Below, in pieces: positions 1-5,413 of a DNA stretch of 8,253 nucleotides. This DNA comes from Nitrososphaerales archaeon TH5896 (GTDB taxonomy: Archaea; Thermoproteota; Nitrososphaeria; Nitrososphaerales; Nitrososphaeraceae). Each line of letters opens with the position of its first letter. Positions within the stretch are counted from its first letter, which is position 1. The stretch covers positions 1 through 8,253 of the forward strand of contig JAATVP010000129.1 in NCBI GenBank assembly GCA_014523625.1, read 5' to 3'. Both the position numbers and the translations under genes were made by a program. The notes under the pieces were generated by a model. That model did no database searches and was not told the origin of the DNA. It was given only the letters and a program-made list of their open reading frames with translations.

Positions 1-1
1 A

Positions 2-160
2 TTTTATGCTTTGTACATGACAGATGATTATGAATTATCAGCTTTCACAAAAGAGCATTTGATATATACACCTGCCCAGTTAGCAGTTAAACCAAAGTAC
101 GATGGAGAGGTGCAAATTAAGATAGATAGGATGGGTGCTAATCATCGTCCTCGTGAGTAA
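2..160 (+). CDS. C-terminal fragment of an unrecognised protein (5' end outside window)
   Basis: An open frame enters from the left edge and ends at TAA 158-160, giving 52 residues. It begins FYALYMTDDYELS and ends with the charged tail GANHRPRE. The composition is ordinary for a soluble protein: mixed charged and aromatic residues, alternating hydrophobics in GEVQIKIDRM, and no membrane segment or cysteine. I do not recognise the family, and no catalytic motif lies in the visible part. The stop lies 42 bp before the convergent stop of the UspA-type gene, so the two form a tail-to-tail pair. The frame being open right to the edge and the compact convergent arrangement support a real gene; 52 open codons alone would be weak evidence. 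Confidence 0.55.
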   Translation, partial: FYALYMTDDYELSAFTKEHLIYTPAQLAVKPKYDGEVQIKIDRMGANHRPRE

Positions 161-202
161 AATATGAAACTAAATAGGAGAAACCATATCGATAGCTGGG
201 AC

Positions 203-670
203 TTACTTTACTACAAGTACAGGGCAATGCGCGTACATTACGGTATCAGATGCAACGCTACCTAAGAGAAGTTTTTTAAAGCCTGACCTCCCGCGTGTGC
301 CTATTACTATGAGGTCTGCTTTTTCATCTTCGGAAAAGTTGACGATAATTCCAGGAACTTTCACAGAACTCAGAATTATCTTTGTCTGAAAATTGATCAA
401 ACTTTCGTTGTCAATTGTGCTTCTAATTCTCTTAAACCATGGTTCAGATTCTATTTTTGCTTCATTCATTCTTTTCTTAATTTGATCTGGCATCTTTTCT
501 TCAGACATATCTGAATCAAAATCTTTCTGGATCCTAGCAGATACCACATATAAGGCTGTCAATTGAGAATTGTACAATTCCGCTAGGCTAATTGCATAAT
601 CGGCTGCATCAAAAGACGGTTCCGAACCATCAATTGCGACTACAATTTTCAAAAAATTTGGCTCGCTCAA
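203..670 (-). CDS. UspA-family universal stress protein
   Basis: A 155-residue single-domain universal stress protein, the usual family length. The N-terminus has the beta-1 strand and Asp signature KIVVAIDGSEPS (residues 8-19). Near the C-terminus is the nucleotide-binding G-2x-G-9x-G-S motif: G124, G127, G137, S138 within GTRGRSGFKKLLLGS. It ends in the typical strand CPVLVVK. The complete motif places it in the ATP-binding UspA class, cytosolic and usually dimeric; the stress or signal sensed cannot be told. The central part (about 46-95) is highly charged, as in many archaeal members. The start is TTG at 670; a second TTG at codon 7 (...FLKIVV) is possible but would trim the N-terminus. 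A TTTAAA box 29-34 bases upstream favours a near-leaderless transcript starting just before 670. No Shine-Dalgarno is visible. Confidence 0.93.
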   Translation of the reverse strand: MSEPNFLKIVVAIDGSEPSFDAADYAISLAELYNSQLTALYVVSARIQKDFDSDMSEEKMPDQIKKRMNEAKIESEPWFKRIRSTIDNESLINFQTKIILSSVKVPGIIVNFSEDEKADLIVIGTRGRSGFKKLLLGSVASDTVMYAHCPVLVVK

Positions 671-695
671 TCGAAGAAGTTAGTTGTTAACTTGG

Positions 696-712
696 ACGTT
701 TAAACCTTTATT
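696..712 (-). promoter_or_regulatory. TATA/BRE-like promoter of the UspA-type gene
   Basis: On the - strand the sequence reads AATAAAGGTTTAAACGT. The purine-rich AAAGG before TTTAAA resembles an archaeal BRE plus TATA box. The TTTAAA core (699-704) is centred about 31 bases before the TTG start at 670, which predicts a leader of only a few bases. The same 17-bp word recurs at 1319-1335. Confidence 0.5.
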
Positions 713-715
713 TTG
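699..715. repeat. 17-bp word, copy 1 of 2
   Basis: The sequence TTTAAACCTTTATTTTG is identical to 1319-1335 in the same orientation, 620 bp apart. On the - strand it reads as BRE plus TATA, and this copy is correctly placed to drive the UspA-type gene. It is more likely a shared promoter word than a mobile-element end. Confidence 0.5.
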
Positions 716-816
716 CGTGAATTTACACGGCGAGTTGGAACATCGATTCAAACTTATCAGTCAAAAATCCACGATGTTAGGAGGGACTAAAGTCCAATTA
801 ATCAGCAAAGCAATAC

Positions 817-927
817 TTGTATCATTTCAATGCCTTTCTAAAGCATCTTGGATTAAGACCCAAAGATTACACAAGGCTTAGATTGAAACTTGAGTCTGAA
901 GGATTTCAGGTAGCCCCAGAAAAATGA
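817..927 (+). CDS. Small coding-like ORF, possibly a 36-aa gene or a gene remnant
   Basis: The frame is open from just after TAA 799-801 to TGA 925-927, with TTG 817 the only usable start. The 36-residue product contains HLGLRPKDYTRLRLKLESEG, which looks like genuine protein: an amphipathic, basic helix followed by an LESEGF turn. I do not recognise the family. No ATG and no well-placed TATA box precede it; the AT-rich stretch at 794-804 is too close. Two things favour a real or recently real gene: the stop sits directly before a T7 tract (928-934), and it converges on the small CxxC gene with only 5 bp between stops. Another + frame runs across 774-816 from an ATG (MLGGTKVQLISKAI...) and would join this one after a +1 shift, so a frameshifted pseudogene is an equally good reading. 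Confidence 0.33.
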   Translation: MYHFNAFLKHLGLRPKDYTRLRLKLESEGFQVAPEK

Positions 928-940
928 TTTTTTTAGTCTG
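916..940. terminator. Bidirectional T-tract terminator between convergent small genes
   Basis: A T7 run (928-934) follows the + strand stop at 925-927 immediately. On the opposite strand an A5 run (920-924) reads as T5 just after the - strand stop at 933. Short arms CCAGA/TCTGG (916-920, 936-940) flank the block. Archaeal termination relies mainly on U-rich tracts, so this could end both transcripts. Confidence 0.4.
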
Positions 941-1073
941 GTACTAAACGCCAACCATGGTATTCCACTACTGCATGTTGGTTACTATTTTTGTCGTTAT
1001 TACTTTCGCTTATGAAATCTCTAAAGTTTGTGCTATCCATTATCTGGTTACAATAAATACAAATCCATTTCAT
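933..1073 (-). CDS. Small CxxC protein, putative zinc-binding (46 aa)
   Basis: ATG at 1073 down to TAA at 933-935 gives 46 residues. The N-terminus is MKWICIYCNQIMD, a CxxC knuckle (C5, C8) in an aromatic setting typical of zinc ribbons and fingers. The middle (residues 18-31) is an Asn/Ser/Asp-rich linker. The C-terminus is HAVVEYHGWRLVPD, with H33 and H39. C5/C8/H33/H39 could form one C2H2-type zinc site; this is inferred from spacing only. A strong TATA-like box (CTTTATATAA, 1101-1110) is centred about 32 bases before the ATG, as for the other genes here, and a T-tract follows the stop. The protein is short, so the codon evidence alone is modest, but motif, promoter and terminator together make a real gene likely. 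Function is unknown: a small regulator or an accessory metal-binding protein are both possible. Confidence 0.6.
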   Translation of the reverse strand: MKWICIYCNQIMDSTNFRDFISESNNDKNSNQHAVVEYHGWRLVPD

Positions 1074-1098
1074 AGGTAAAACATGTACTACGAAGACA

Positions 1099-1112
1099 TT
1101 CTTTATATAACA
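1099..1112 (-). promoter_or_regulatory. TATA-like box of the small CxxC gene
   Basis: On the - strand the sequence reads TTATATAAAG, a near-ideal archaeal TATA box. It is centred about 32 bases before the ATG at 1073, so the predicted transcript starts a few bases before the ATG. Confidence 0.5.
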
Positions 1113-1387
1113 TTCTTCTATAGTTCTGCAACAATGTTTTATTACTGAAAAGTAACGTTATTCGCGACTATTGAAGGCTAGATGATTGTGCTTGAATGAA
1201 TTGATGTCGTTTGTCCCCCTAGCGTGCAGCAGTAGTTATTGGGCAAATGAGAGTATGATTAGGGCCCCGTCCAATTACTCAGATCACCTTACTTTTACTT
1301 TAGCGCAGATTAAATTACTTTAAACCTTTATTTTGATATTGCCTATCAAGGGTCAGTTTGCGCCCCCCTAAAATGAAGACATGAGAT
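1110..1387. other. Spacer without a convincing gene
   Basis: This stretch holds the second copy of the 17-bp promoter-like word (1319-1335), a perfect 6-bp inverted repeat TTGATA/TATCAA around a 5-base centre (1333-1349), and C-rich runs at 1215-1219 and 1363-1368. The reading frames on both strands are short and do not look coding. If the 1319-1335 word is an active - strand promoter, its transcript would start near 1293 and would not open a protein, so a non-coding RNA is conceivable. Confidence 0.4.
1319..1335. repeat. 17-bp word, copy 2 of 2
   Basis: TTTAAACCTTTATTTTG, identical to 699-715. No start codon with a sensible frame lies 20-45 bases downstream on either strand, so here the promoter-like word has no evident gene. 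Confidence 0.5.
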
Positions 1388-1558
1388 TCAAATTATGTCA
1401 TGAATATCTCTCAATTTATTTGATGATTCAACAAGCAGCAGAAAATAGTCTTTGTCAAAGGCTCCTCGAAATTCATTGATGTTTTTCGCATATAACCTAT
1501 CTACGTATTTCTTATAAACAAATAATATCAGCTCATCAACATGAGCCTCACAACAAAA
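1388..1558 (-). pseudogene. Start-less coding-like frame, possible gene remnant (56 codons)
   Basis: On the - strand the frame is open from just after TGA 1559-1561 to TGA 1388-1390. Its translation looks like natural protein, rich in Lys/Asp with regularly spaced hydrophobics: VDELILFVYKKYVDRLY, then NEFRGAFDKDYFLLLVESSN, then a C-terminal KLRDIHDII. There is no ATG or GTG, and the only TTG is near the C-terminus, so it cannot be a normal intact gene. It covers the promoter and first codons of the secreted-protein gene on the other strand. It could be a decayed 3' end of a lost gene. Chance is also possible, since one of six frames staying open for 56 codons in AT-rich DNA is not rare. I do not recognise the family. 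Confidence 0.3.
1511..1520 (+). promoter_or_regulatory. TATA box of the secreted-protein gene
   Basis: CTTATAAACA, with the TTATAAA core at 1512-1518 centred 26 bases before ATG 1541. This is exactly the spacing expected for a leaderless mRNA. Confidence 0.6.
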
Positions 1559-1786
1559 TCAACACTTCTGGCAATAATGTCAGTTGCTTTCGTGTGTACC
1601 GTAGTCATCAGCACCGTAGCGCCTGCATTCGCCCTGACCAAATACTTCAATTGCACTACTAGGGCTGCCAACAAGCACGCAGATCTTACTTTGGAAGATG
1701 TAAACGAATGCTATTACAAAATATTTGTCGGTGCAAGAGAATATTACCTAAACGAAACTTCGGTGTTGAACGTGCCGACTCAGTGA
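1541..1786 (+). CDS. Small secreted protein of unknown function
   Basis: 81 residues with a classical Sec signal peptide: a short basic start (MSLTTK), a hydrophobic core at about 8-27, and an A-x-A type cleavage site VAPAFA before L32. The predicted mature protein is about 50 residues (LTKYFNCTTRAANKH...). It has exactly two cysteines, C38 and C57, which could form one disulphide outside the cell, and two N-glycosylation sequons, NCT (37-39) and NET (71-73). The order CTTRAAN then NECYY gives a compact Cys-to-Cys core. No enzyme motif, lipobox or C-terminal anchor is present. It has its own TATA box 26 bases upstream and a hairpin/T-tract just after the stop, so it is a single-gene unit. The family is not one I can name. 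Confidence 0.8.
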   Translation: MSLTTKSTLLAIMSVAFVCTVVISTVAPAFALTKYFNCTTRAANKHADLTLEDVNECYYKIFVGAREYYLNETSVLNVPTQ

Positions 1787-1805
1787 TATCTACTTCGTTT
1801 TAGAA

Positions 1806-1854
1806 CGAACCAATTTACTAGTGTGCTTACTTTTGGTTCGCCTAGACTTTTTTT
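1806..1854 (+). terminator. Hairpin plus T7 tract after the secreted-protein gene
   Basis: The perfect 8-bp arms CGAACCAA (1806-1813) and TTGGTTCG (1833-1840) enclose a 19-base loop. Seven Ts (1848-1854) follow seven bases after the hairpin. The structure starts 20 bases after the TGA at 1784-1786. Confidence 0.55.
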
Positions 1855-2013
1855 ACGGGAAATTCTTAATATTCACTGCGCAGACCAGTACGTTACGATT
1901 CTCGATTCTCTTTTAATTTCATTTGTCTGAATATTTTTAAAGATGAATTAAAGATTTTCATACTTATCTAAGTTAAATTTAATACTGAGTAACTGACTAA
2001 CACGGTTAGATAA

Positions 2014-2100
2014 ACGTGGCGCCTGACGGGCGAACTGACCTTTAAGAGGGATGAAGATTACCGCCACGTAATCGATGACGTGATTGTGGAAATGAAGTAA
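2014..2100 (+). pseudogene. GC-richer coding-like fragment with an 8-bp inverted repeat
   Basis: After TAA 2011-2013 a frame of 28 codons runs to TAA 2098-2100. It has no ATG, GTG or TTG at its head. Its translation includes LTGELTFKRDEDYRHVIDDV followed by IVEMK, and about three quarters of the third codon positions are G or C, in sharp contrast to the AT-rich flanks. This looks like the 3' end of a decayed gene. The same patch contains the perfect arms ACGTGGCG (2014-2021) and CGCCACGT (2062-2069), so a structured RNA or a protein-binding site is an alternative. The family is not recognised. Confidence 0.35.
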
Positions 2101-2162
2101 GTTTTGTCATAAATAGATTGTAAAATAGTTGGATTCTGTTAAAGTTGGGGATTAATACGGTA

Positions 2163-2178
2163 AGTAATATTATATCAG
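2163..2178 (+). promoter_or_regulatory. TATA-like box of cdc6
   Basis: AGTAATATTATATCAG, with the ATTATAT core (2169-2175) centred about 34 bases before ATG 2206. The predicted leader is roughly 8-10 bases, with no Shine-Dalgarno motif. Confidence 0.45.
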
Positions 2179-2205
2179 AGTTATGGGTATTCTGGATAAT
2201 CACCT

Positions 2206-3372
2206 ATGTCAGAGAGCAAAATATTCAAAGATAGATCTAAGCTATCGCCAAGGTATATTCCAACTGAGCTCCCTCATAGAGATAGAGAAATAAACAGGAT
2301 AAGAGATGTCTTCAAAGAGTCATACACAAACCCTGAAAAATTCCCTCTTTCTATAATACAGCTGATTGGTCCTGCAGGACTTGGAAAAACATCTAGTGTT
2401 CTCAAGGCTTCCAAAATTATAGCCGAAGAATTTGCGAATCACGGACATTCACTCAATGTGGCCTATGTAAATTTGAAGCTCCAGGGCGGCAACAAGTATG
2501 GTATTTACAGATTTTTATTAGAAAAATTTGCACCTGATTTGCCATCGCAGGGCCTTAGTGCTGAAGAAATGCTCAGATATCTATTACATCATCTTCACCT
2601 GAAGAAGAAGTACGGTCTAATTGTATTAGATGAAATTGACTATTTAATCAAGACTACAAAAGACACTGGCATAATCTATGATTTGACGAGGCTCAATGAA
2701 TTTGAACCGGACAATTCATGTGATGTGAAAGGAGTAATATTCATTGCCAGAAGCAAAGAATTCCACGGTAAACTGGACCAAGCTGAAATAAGTACACTTG
2801 GTCGATTTCCAATGGAATTTTTTCCGTACACTCTCGAACAAGTTACTGATATATTGGTCAAGAGATGCTCTGAAGCGTTTAATGACACAGCTATCGGATC
2901 TGACATGATTGATGAAATAGCAAAGATGACGATAATGCCTCACAACAATAGTGACATACGGTTTGCGCTAGATTTACTTCTTTATTCAGGAAATCTTGCC
3001 GAGACGCGGGCTACGGACAGAATAAGACTTGACCAAATACGGGAAGTTTATGGTAGAATAAGACCCTCCATGACCCCCGAGGATTTTAACGATCTATCAA
3101 TGAATCAGACGTATACGCTACTGGCCCTCGTTAGAACTTTGCGAATGAAAAAGAGACATTATGCGGAACTTAAGGAGATAAGACTTTCCTCATTGGAGCT
3201 GATGCAAGAATACAAATTAAAAAAATTAGACATAGAAGACCACTTGCATGATCTTCATACTAGAAAAATTATTGAAGTGAACTCATTGAGAGATATAGGA
3301 ATACCATCTCAATCATTGGAAGAGCTAGAGTCGATGATTCAAAGAAAAGTAAAGCTGACACGACGACACTAA
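2206..3372 (+). CDS. cdc6: Orc1/Cdc6-family replication initiator, divergent
   Basis: 388 residues, the normal length of archaeal Orc1/Cdc6, the AAA+ protein that binds origins and helps load MCM. Residues 17-34 (YIPTELPHRDREINRIRD) match the conserved entry to the AAA+ domain. Walker A is GPAGLGKT (55-62) and Walker B is LIVLDEID (138-145). The following YDLTRLNEF (158-166) is typical of the family. Sensor 2 is kept in SDIRFALDLL (R252). The C-terminal winged helix spans about 288-365. Two usually conserved elements are altered. The sensor-1 stretch, normally IGISND, is FIARSKE (179-185) and lacks the Asn. The box VII LDPRV is LDQAE (190-194), with Ala in place of the arginine finger. The ATG at 2206 fits both the TATA box and the conserved N-terminus. 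A small winged-helix gene follows after 14 bp. Confidence 0.92.
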   Translation: MSESKIFKDRSKLSPRYIPTELPHRDREINRIRDVFKESYTNPEKFPLSIIQLIGPAGLGKTSSVLKASKIIAEEFANHGHSLNVAYVNLKLQGGNKYGIYRFLLEKFAPDLPSQGLSAEEMLRYLLHHLHLKKKYGLIVLDEIDYLIKTTKDTGIIYDLTRLNEFEPDNSCDVKGVIFIARSKEFHGKLDQAEISTLGRFPMEFFPYTLEQVTDILVKRCSEAFNDTAIGSDMIDEIAKMTIMPHNNSDIRFALDLLLYSGNLAETRATDRIRLDQIREVYGRIRPSMTPEDFNDLSMNQTYTLLALVRTLRMKKRHYAELKEIRLSSLELMQEYKLKKLDIEDHLHDLHTRKIIEVNSLRDIGIPSQSLEELESMIQRKVKLTRRH

Positions 3373-3386
3373 CTTAGCGAGCACAA

Positions 3387-3677
3387 ATGAACGCTACAGA
3401 GACTGTGGAAGTTGGGTTAGGAAGTATTGGAAGGGTGAAGATTTTGAAAGCCTTAACAGAGGAACCTAGGATGCTCACGATTTATGCACTGCAAAAAAAG
3501 ACTCACCTGAAGAGAGAAGATATCAAGAGGAATCTCCGGGATCTCAAATCCATAGGTTGGGTAAATGAAAGCAGACTTGCAAACTCCGTCTTCAGCCTAA
3601 ATAGAGATAACGAGTATGTTCGCCATCTAACCACATTTTTTCTAAATGTAGGATATGTAGAGGAGCACGTTTATTGA
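3387..3677 (+). CDS. Small winged-helix DNA-binding protein downstream of cdc6
   Basis: 96 residues forming one winged helix-turn-helix domain. A first helix GRVKILKALTEE (15-26) is followed by LTIYALQKKTHL (30-41) and a recognition helix REDIKRNLRDLKSIGWV (43-59), then a short beta wing up to VFSLN (68-72). The C-terminal YVRHLTTFFLNVGYV (77-91) is probably a dimerisation helix. The pattern resembles ArsR/MarR-like archaeal regulators. There is no metal-binding cysteine pair. The gene starts 14 bp after the cdc6 stop with no promoter between, so co-transcription is likely. It may regulate cdc6 or act beside it at DNA; that is inference from position. No Shine-Dalgarno precedes the ATG. A 104-bp gap separates it from pyrG. 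Confidence 0.85.
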   Translation: MNATETVEVGLGSIGRVKILKALTEEPRMLTIYALQKKTHLKREDIKRNLRDLKSIGWVNESRLANSVFSLNRDNEYVRHLTTFFLNVGYVEEHVY

Positions 3678-3750
3678 TCCCGAAATCGTCCGCTACTGTC
3701 TTCCAATGAAACGCAGAGACTAATCAGTGAGTACATCTGTAACAAAAAAA

Positions 3751-3764
3751 GGAATAATAATAAG
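3751..3764 (+). promoter_or_regulatory. TATA-like element before pyrG
   Basis: GGAATAATAATAAG is an AT-rich box centred about 25 bases before the GTG start, so pyrG may have its own near-leaderless transcript besides read-through from cdc6. It matches a TATA box less well than the others in the window. Confidence 0.35.
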
Positions 3765-3781
3765 ATTTGTAAAACCTGGAT

Positions 3782-5413
3782 GTGCGGTCTAAAAAGGATA
3801 ATACGGATTGTAAATTTATTTTCATTACCGGCGGAGTAATGTCTGGTTTAGGTAAGGGGGTAATTACAGCCTCAGTAGCCAAGCTCTTGCAGCTGTGTGG
3901 TTATAACGTCTCCTGCGTAAAAATAGATCCATATATTAACTATGACGCTGGAACAATGAATCCAACTGCCCATGGTGAAGTATTCGTCACCGAGGACGGA
4001 GGGGAATGCGACATGGATCTAGGAACCTATGAACGTTTTCTTGATATCTCAATTTCCAAAGAACATAACATAACAACTGGAAGGATATATTCGGACGTCA
4101 TTCAAGCAGAGAGAGGTGGAAAATATCTTGGCCAATGTGTGCAGATAATTCCTCACATAACGGATACAATAAAGGAAAGACTAAGAGAGGTATCAAGAGA
4201 AAATAATTTAGACGTTCTAGTTGTTGAGTGTGGTGGCACAGTAGGAGACATTGAGAGCTTGCCATTTCTAGAGGCTTTGAGGCAATTAGAATTGGAAGTG
4301 GGAGATTCCAATACGCTTGTAATTCACGTTACCCTAGCACCAATTTTGGATGTTGTCGGAGAACAAAAAACCAAGCCTACACAGCATAGCGTGCAAGAGT
4401 TAAGGAGAATTGGGATACAACCGGACATACTGGCAGTCAGGTGTAGCACACCCTTAACTTCAGAAGTTAGACACAAGATTTCACTCTTTGCAAGCGTCCC
4501 AGAACAAAATGTGATTTCATGTCATGATGCTCCTTCTATCTACAACGTTCCTGAGATGCTCCAAGAACAGCACATAGTTAATGCCATAGGTAACCAGATA
4601 TTGCTTAAACGAAGAAAGCCTCTTTTGAGTGACTGGAAATCAGTTACAAGAGGTTTTTACAATCAAAATGGTACGGTTGTAATTGCTATCGTAGGCAAAT
4701 ATGTTTCTCTTCCAGACAGTTATGTCAGTGTTTATCATGCACTTTCACACTCAGCAGCACAGATTAGAAAGAAACTGCAGGTAGAATGGATCGAATCTGA
4801 AAGATTTGAGCAGACTGACAAACTTCAAAACATCATGTACTTAAGCAAGTTTGATGGGATCGTCGTCCCTGGAGGTTTCGGCAGGAGAGGAAGCGAGGGA
4901 ATTATTAGAACCGCAGATTACGCAAGGATTCGTAATATACCTTACTTGGGAATTTGTTTTGGATTTCAGCTTGCTTTGGTTGCTTTTGCAAGATATGCCT
5001 GCGGAATTAGGGAGGCTAACTCGGCAGAAGTGGACTCGAAAGTCAGAGACCCGATCGTGGAATTTATGCCTGAGCAGCGGGATAACCTAAAACTAGGAGG
5101 TTCTATGAGATTGGGAAGTCATCAAGTCATTATCAGGGCGAATACTATGGCTGAGAAAATCTATCATACAAACACTATTAGTGGGAGACACCGCCACCGA
5201 TATGAACTTAATCAAAGATATTTGGAAATCTTGGAAAAAGGGGGATTGGTATTATCTGGATTTTCTGATGGGGGCAAGCGCACTGAAATATTGGAGATAC
5301 CAAAGCACAAATTCTACTTTGCAACACAATATCATTCTGAATTCAGTAGTAGGTTGGGAAAGCCAGAAAGAAGTTTTTTGGCTTTTGTAGAGTCCGCATC
5401 AACTAGAGCTTGA
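3782..5413 (+). CDS. pyrG: CTP synthase (glutamine-hydrolysing)
   Basis: 543 residues, full length for the family. It aminates UTP to CTP using ATP and ammonia from glutamine, the last step of pyrimidine nucleotide synthesis, in the cytosol as a tetramer. The synthetase domain (1 to about 275) has the P-loop GGVMSGLGKG (17-26), KIDPYINYDAGTMNP (47-61), HGEVFVTEDGGECDMDLGTY (64-83) and the metal/nucleotide-binding ECGGTVGDIES (149-159). The glutaminase domain (about 298-543) has the oxyanion loop GGFGRRG (364-370), the nucleophile elbow LGICFGFQ with C392, and the His/Glu pair of QYHSEF (H518, E520). All catalytic residues are present. The start is GTG at 3782: an in-frame TAA at 3770-3772 excludes an earlier one, and the overlapping ATG at 3780 is in another frame. 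The 3' end overlaps nadK by 11 bp, tail to tail. Confidence 0.97.
   Translation: MRSKKDNTDCKFIFITGGVMSGLGKGVITASVAKLLQLCGYNVSCVKIDPYINYDAGTMNPTAHGEVFVTEDGGECDMDLGTYERFLDISISKEHNITTGRIYSDVIQAERGGKYLGQCVQIIPHITDTIKERLREVSRENNLDVLVVECGGTVGDIESLPFLEALRQLELEVGDSNTLVIHVTLAPILDVVGEQKTKPTQHSVQELRRIGIQPDILAVRCSTPLTSEVRHKISLFASVPEQNVISCHDAPSIYNVPEMLQEQHIVNAIGNQILLKRRKPLLSDWKSVTRGFYNQNGTVVIAIVGKYVSLPDSYVSVYHALSHSAAQIRKKLQVEWIESERFEQTDKLQNIMYLSKFDGIVVPGGFGRRGSEGIIRTADYARIRNIPYLGICFGFQLALVAFARYACGIREANSAEVDSKVRDPIVEFMPEQRDNLKLGGSMRLGSHQVIIRANTMAEKIYHTNTISGRHRHRYELNQRYLEILEKGGLVLSGFSDGGKRTEILEIPKHKFYFATQYHSEFSSRLGKPERSFLAFVESASTRA

Noticed and set aside
784..795. Near-palindrome GGACTAAAGTCC
   Set aside because: Arms are only 5 bp with a 2-base centre and no gene is regulated from there. 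Likely chance.
684..881. 65-codon + strand ORF starting at TTG
   Set aside because: It starts inside the UspA promoter region and has no motif or promoter of its own. Only its overlap with 817-927 as a possible frameshift partner is kept as a note.
1204..1323. 39-codon + strand ORF from ATG (MSFVPLACSSSYWANE...)
   Set aside because: Composition is not protein-like, there is no placed TATA box, and it is the length expected by chance.
1381..1479. 32-codon + strand ORF from ATG
   Set aside because: It has no promoter at the right distance, and it is opposite a longer, more protein-like - strand frame.
2018..2080. Box C/D guide RNA suggested by CTGA and GATGA words
   Set aside because: The CTGA boxes come before the GATGA boxes, the reverse of the C/D order, and the C-like boxes do not match RTGATGA.
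2676..2943. Two - strand ORFs of about 75 codons inside cdc6
   Set aside because: They are antisense shadows of a clear AAA+ gene and have no recognisable protein character.
4851..5390. Two + strand ORFs in another frame inside pyrG
   Set aside because: The pyrG frame carries all catalytic motifs across this stretch; these are frame shadows.
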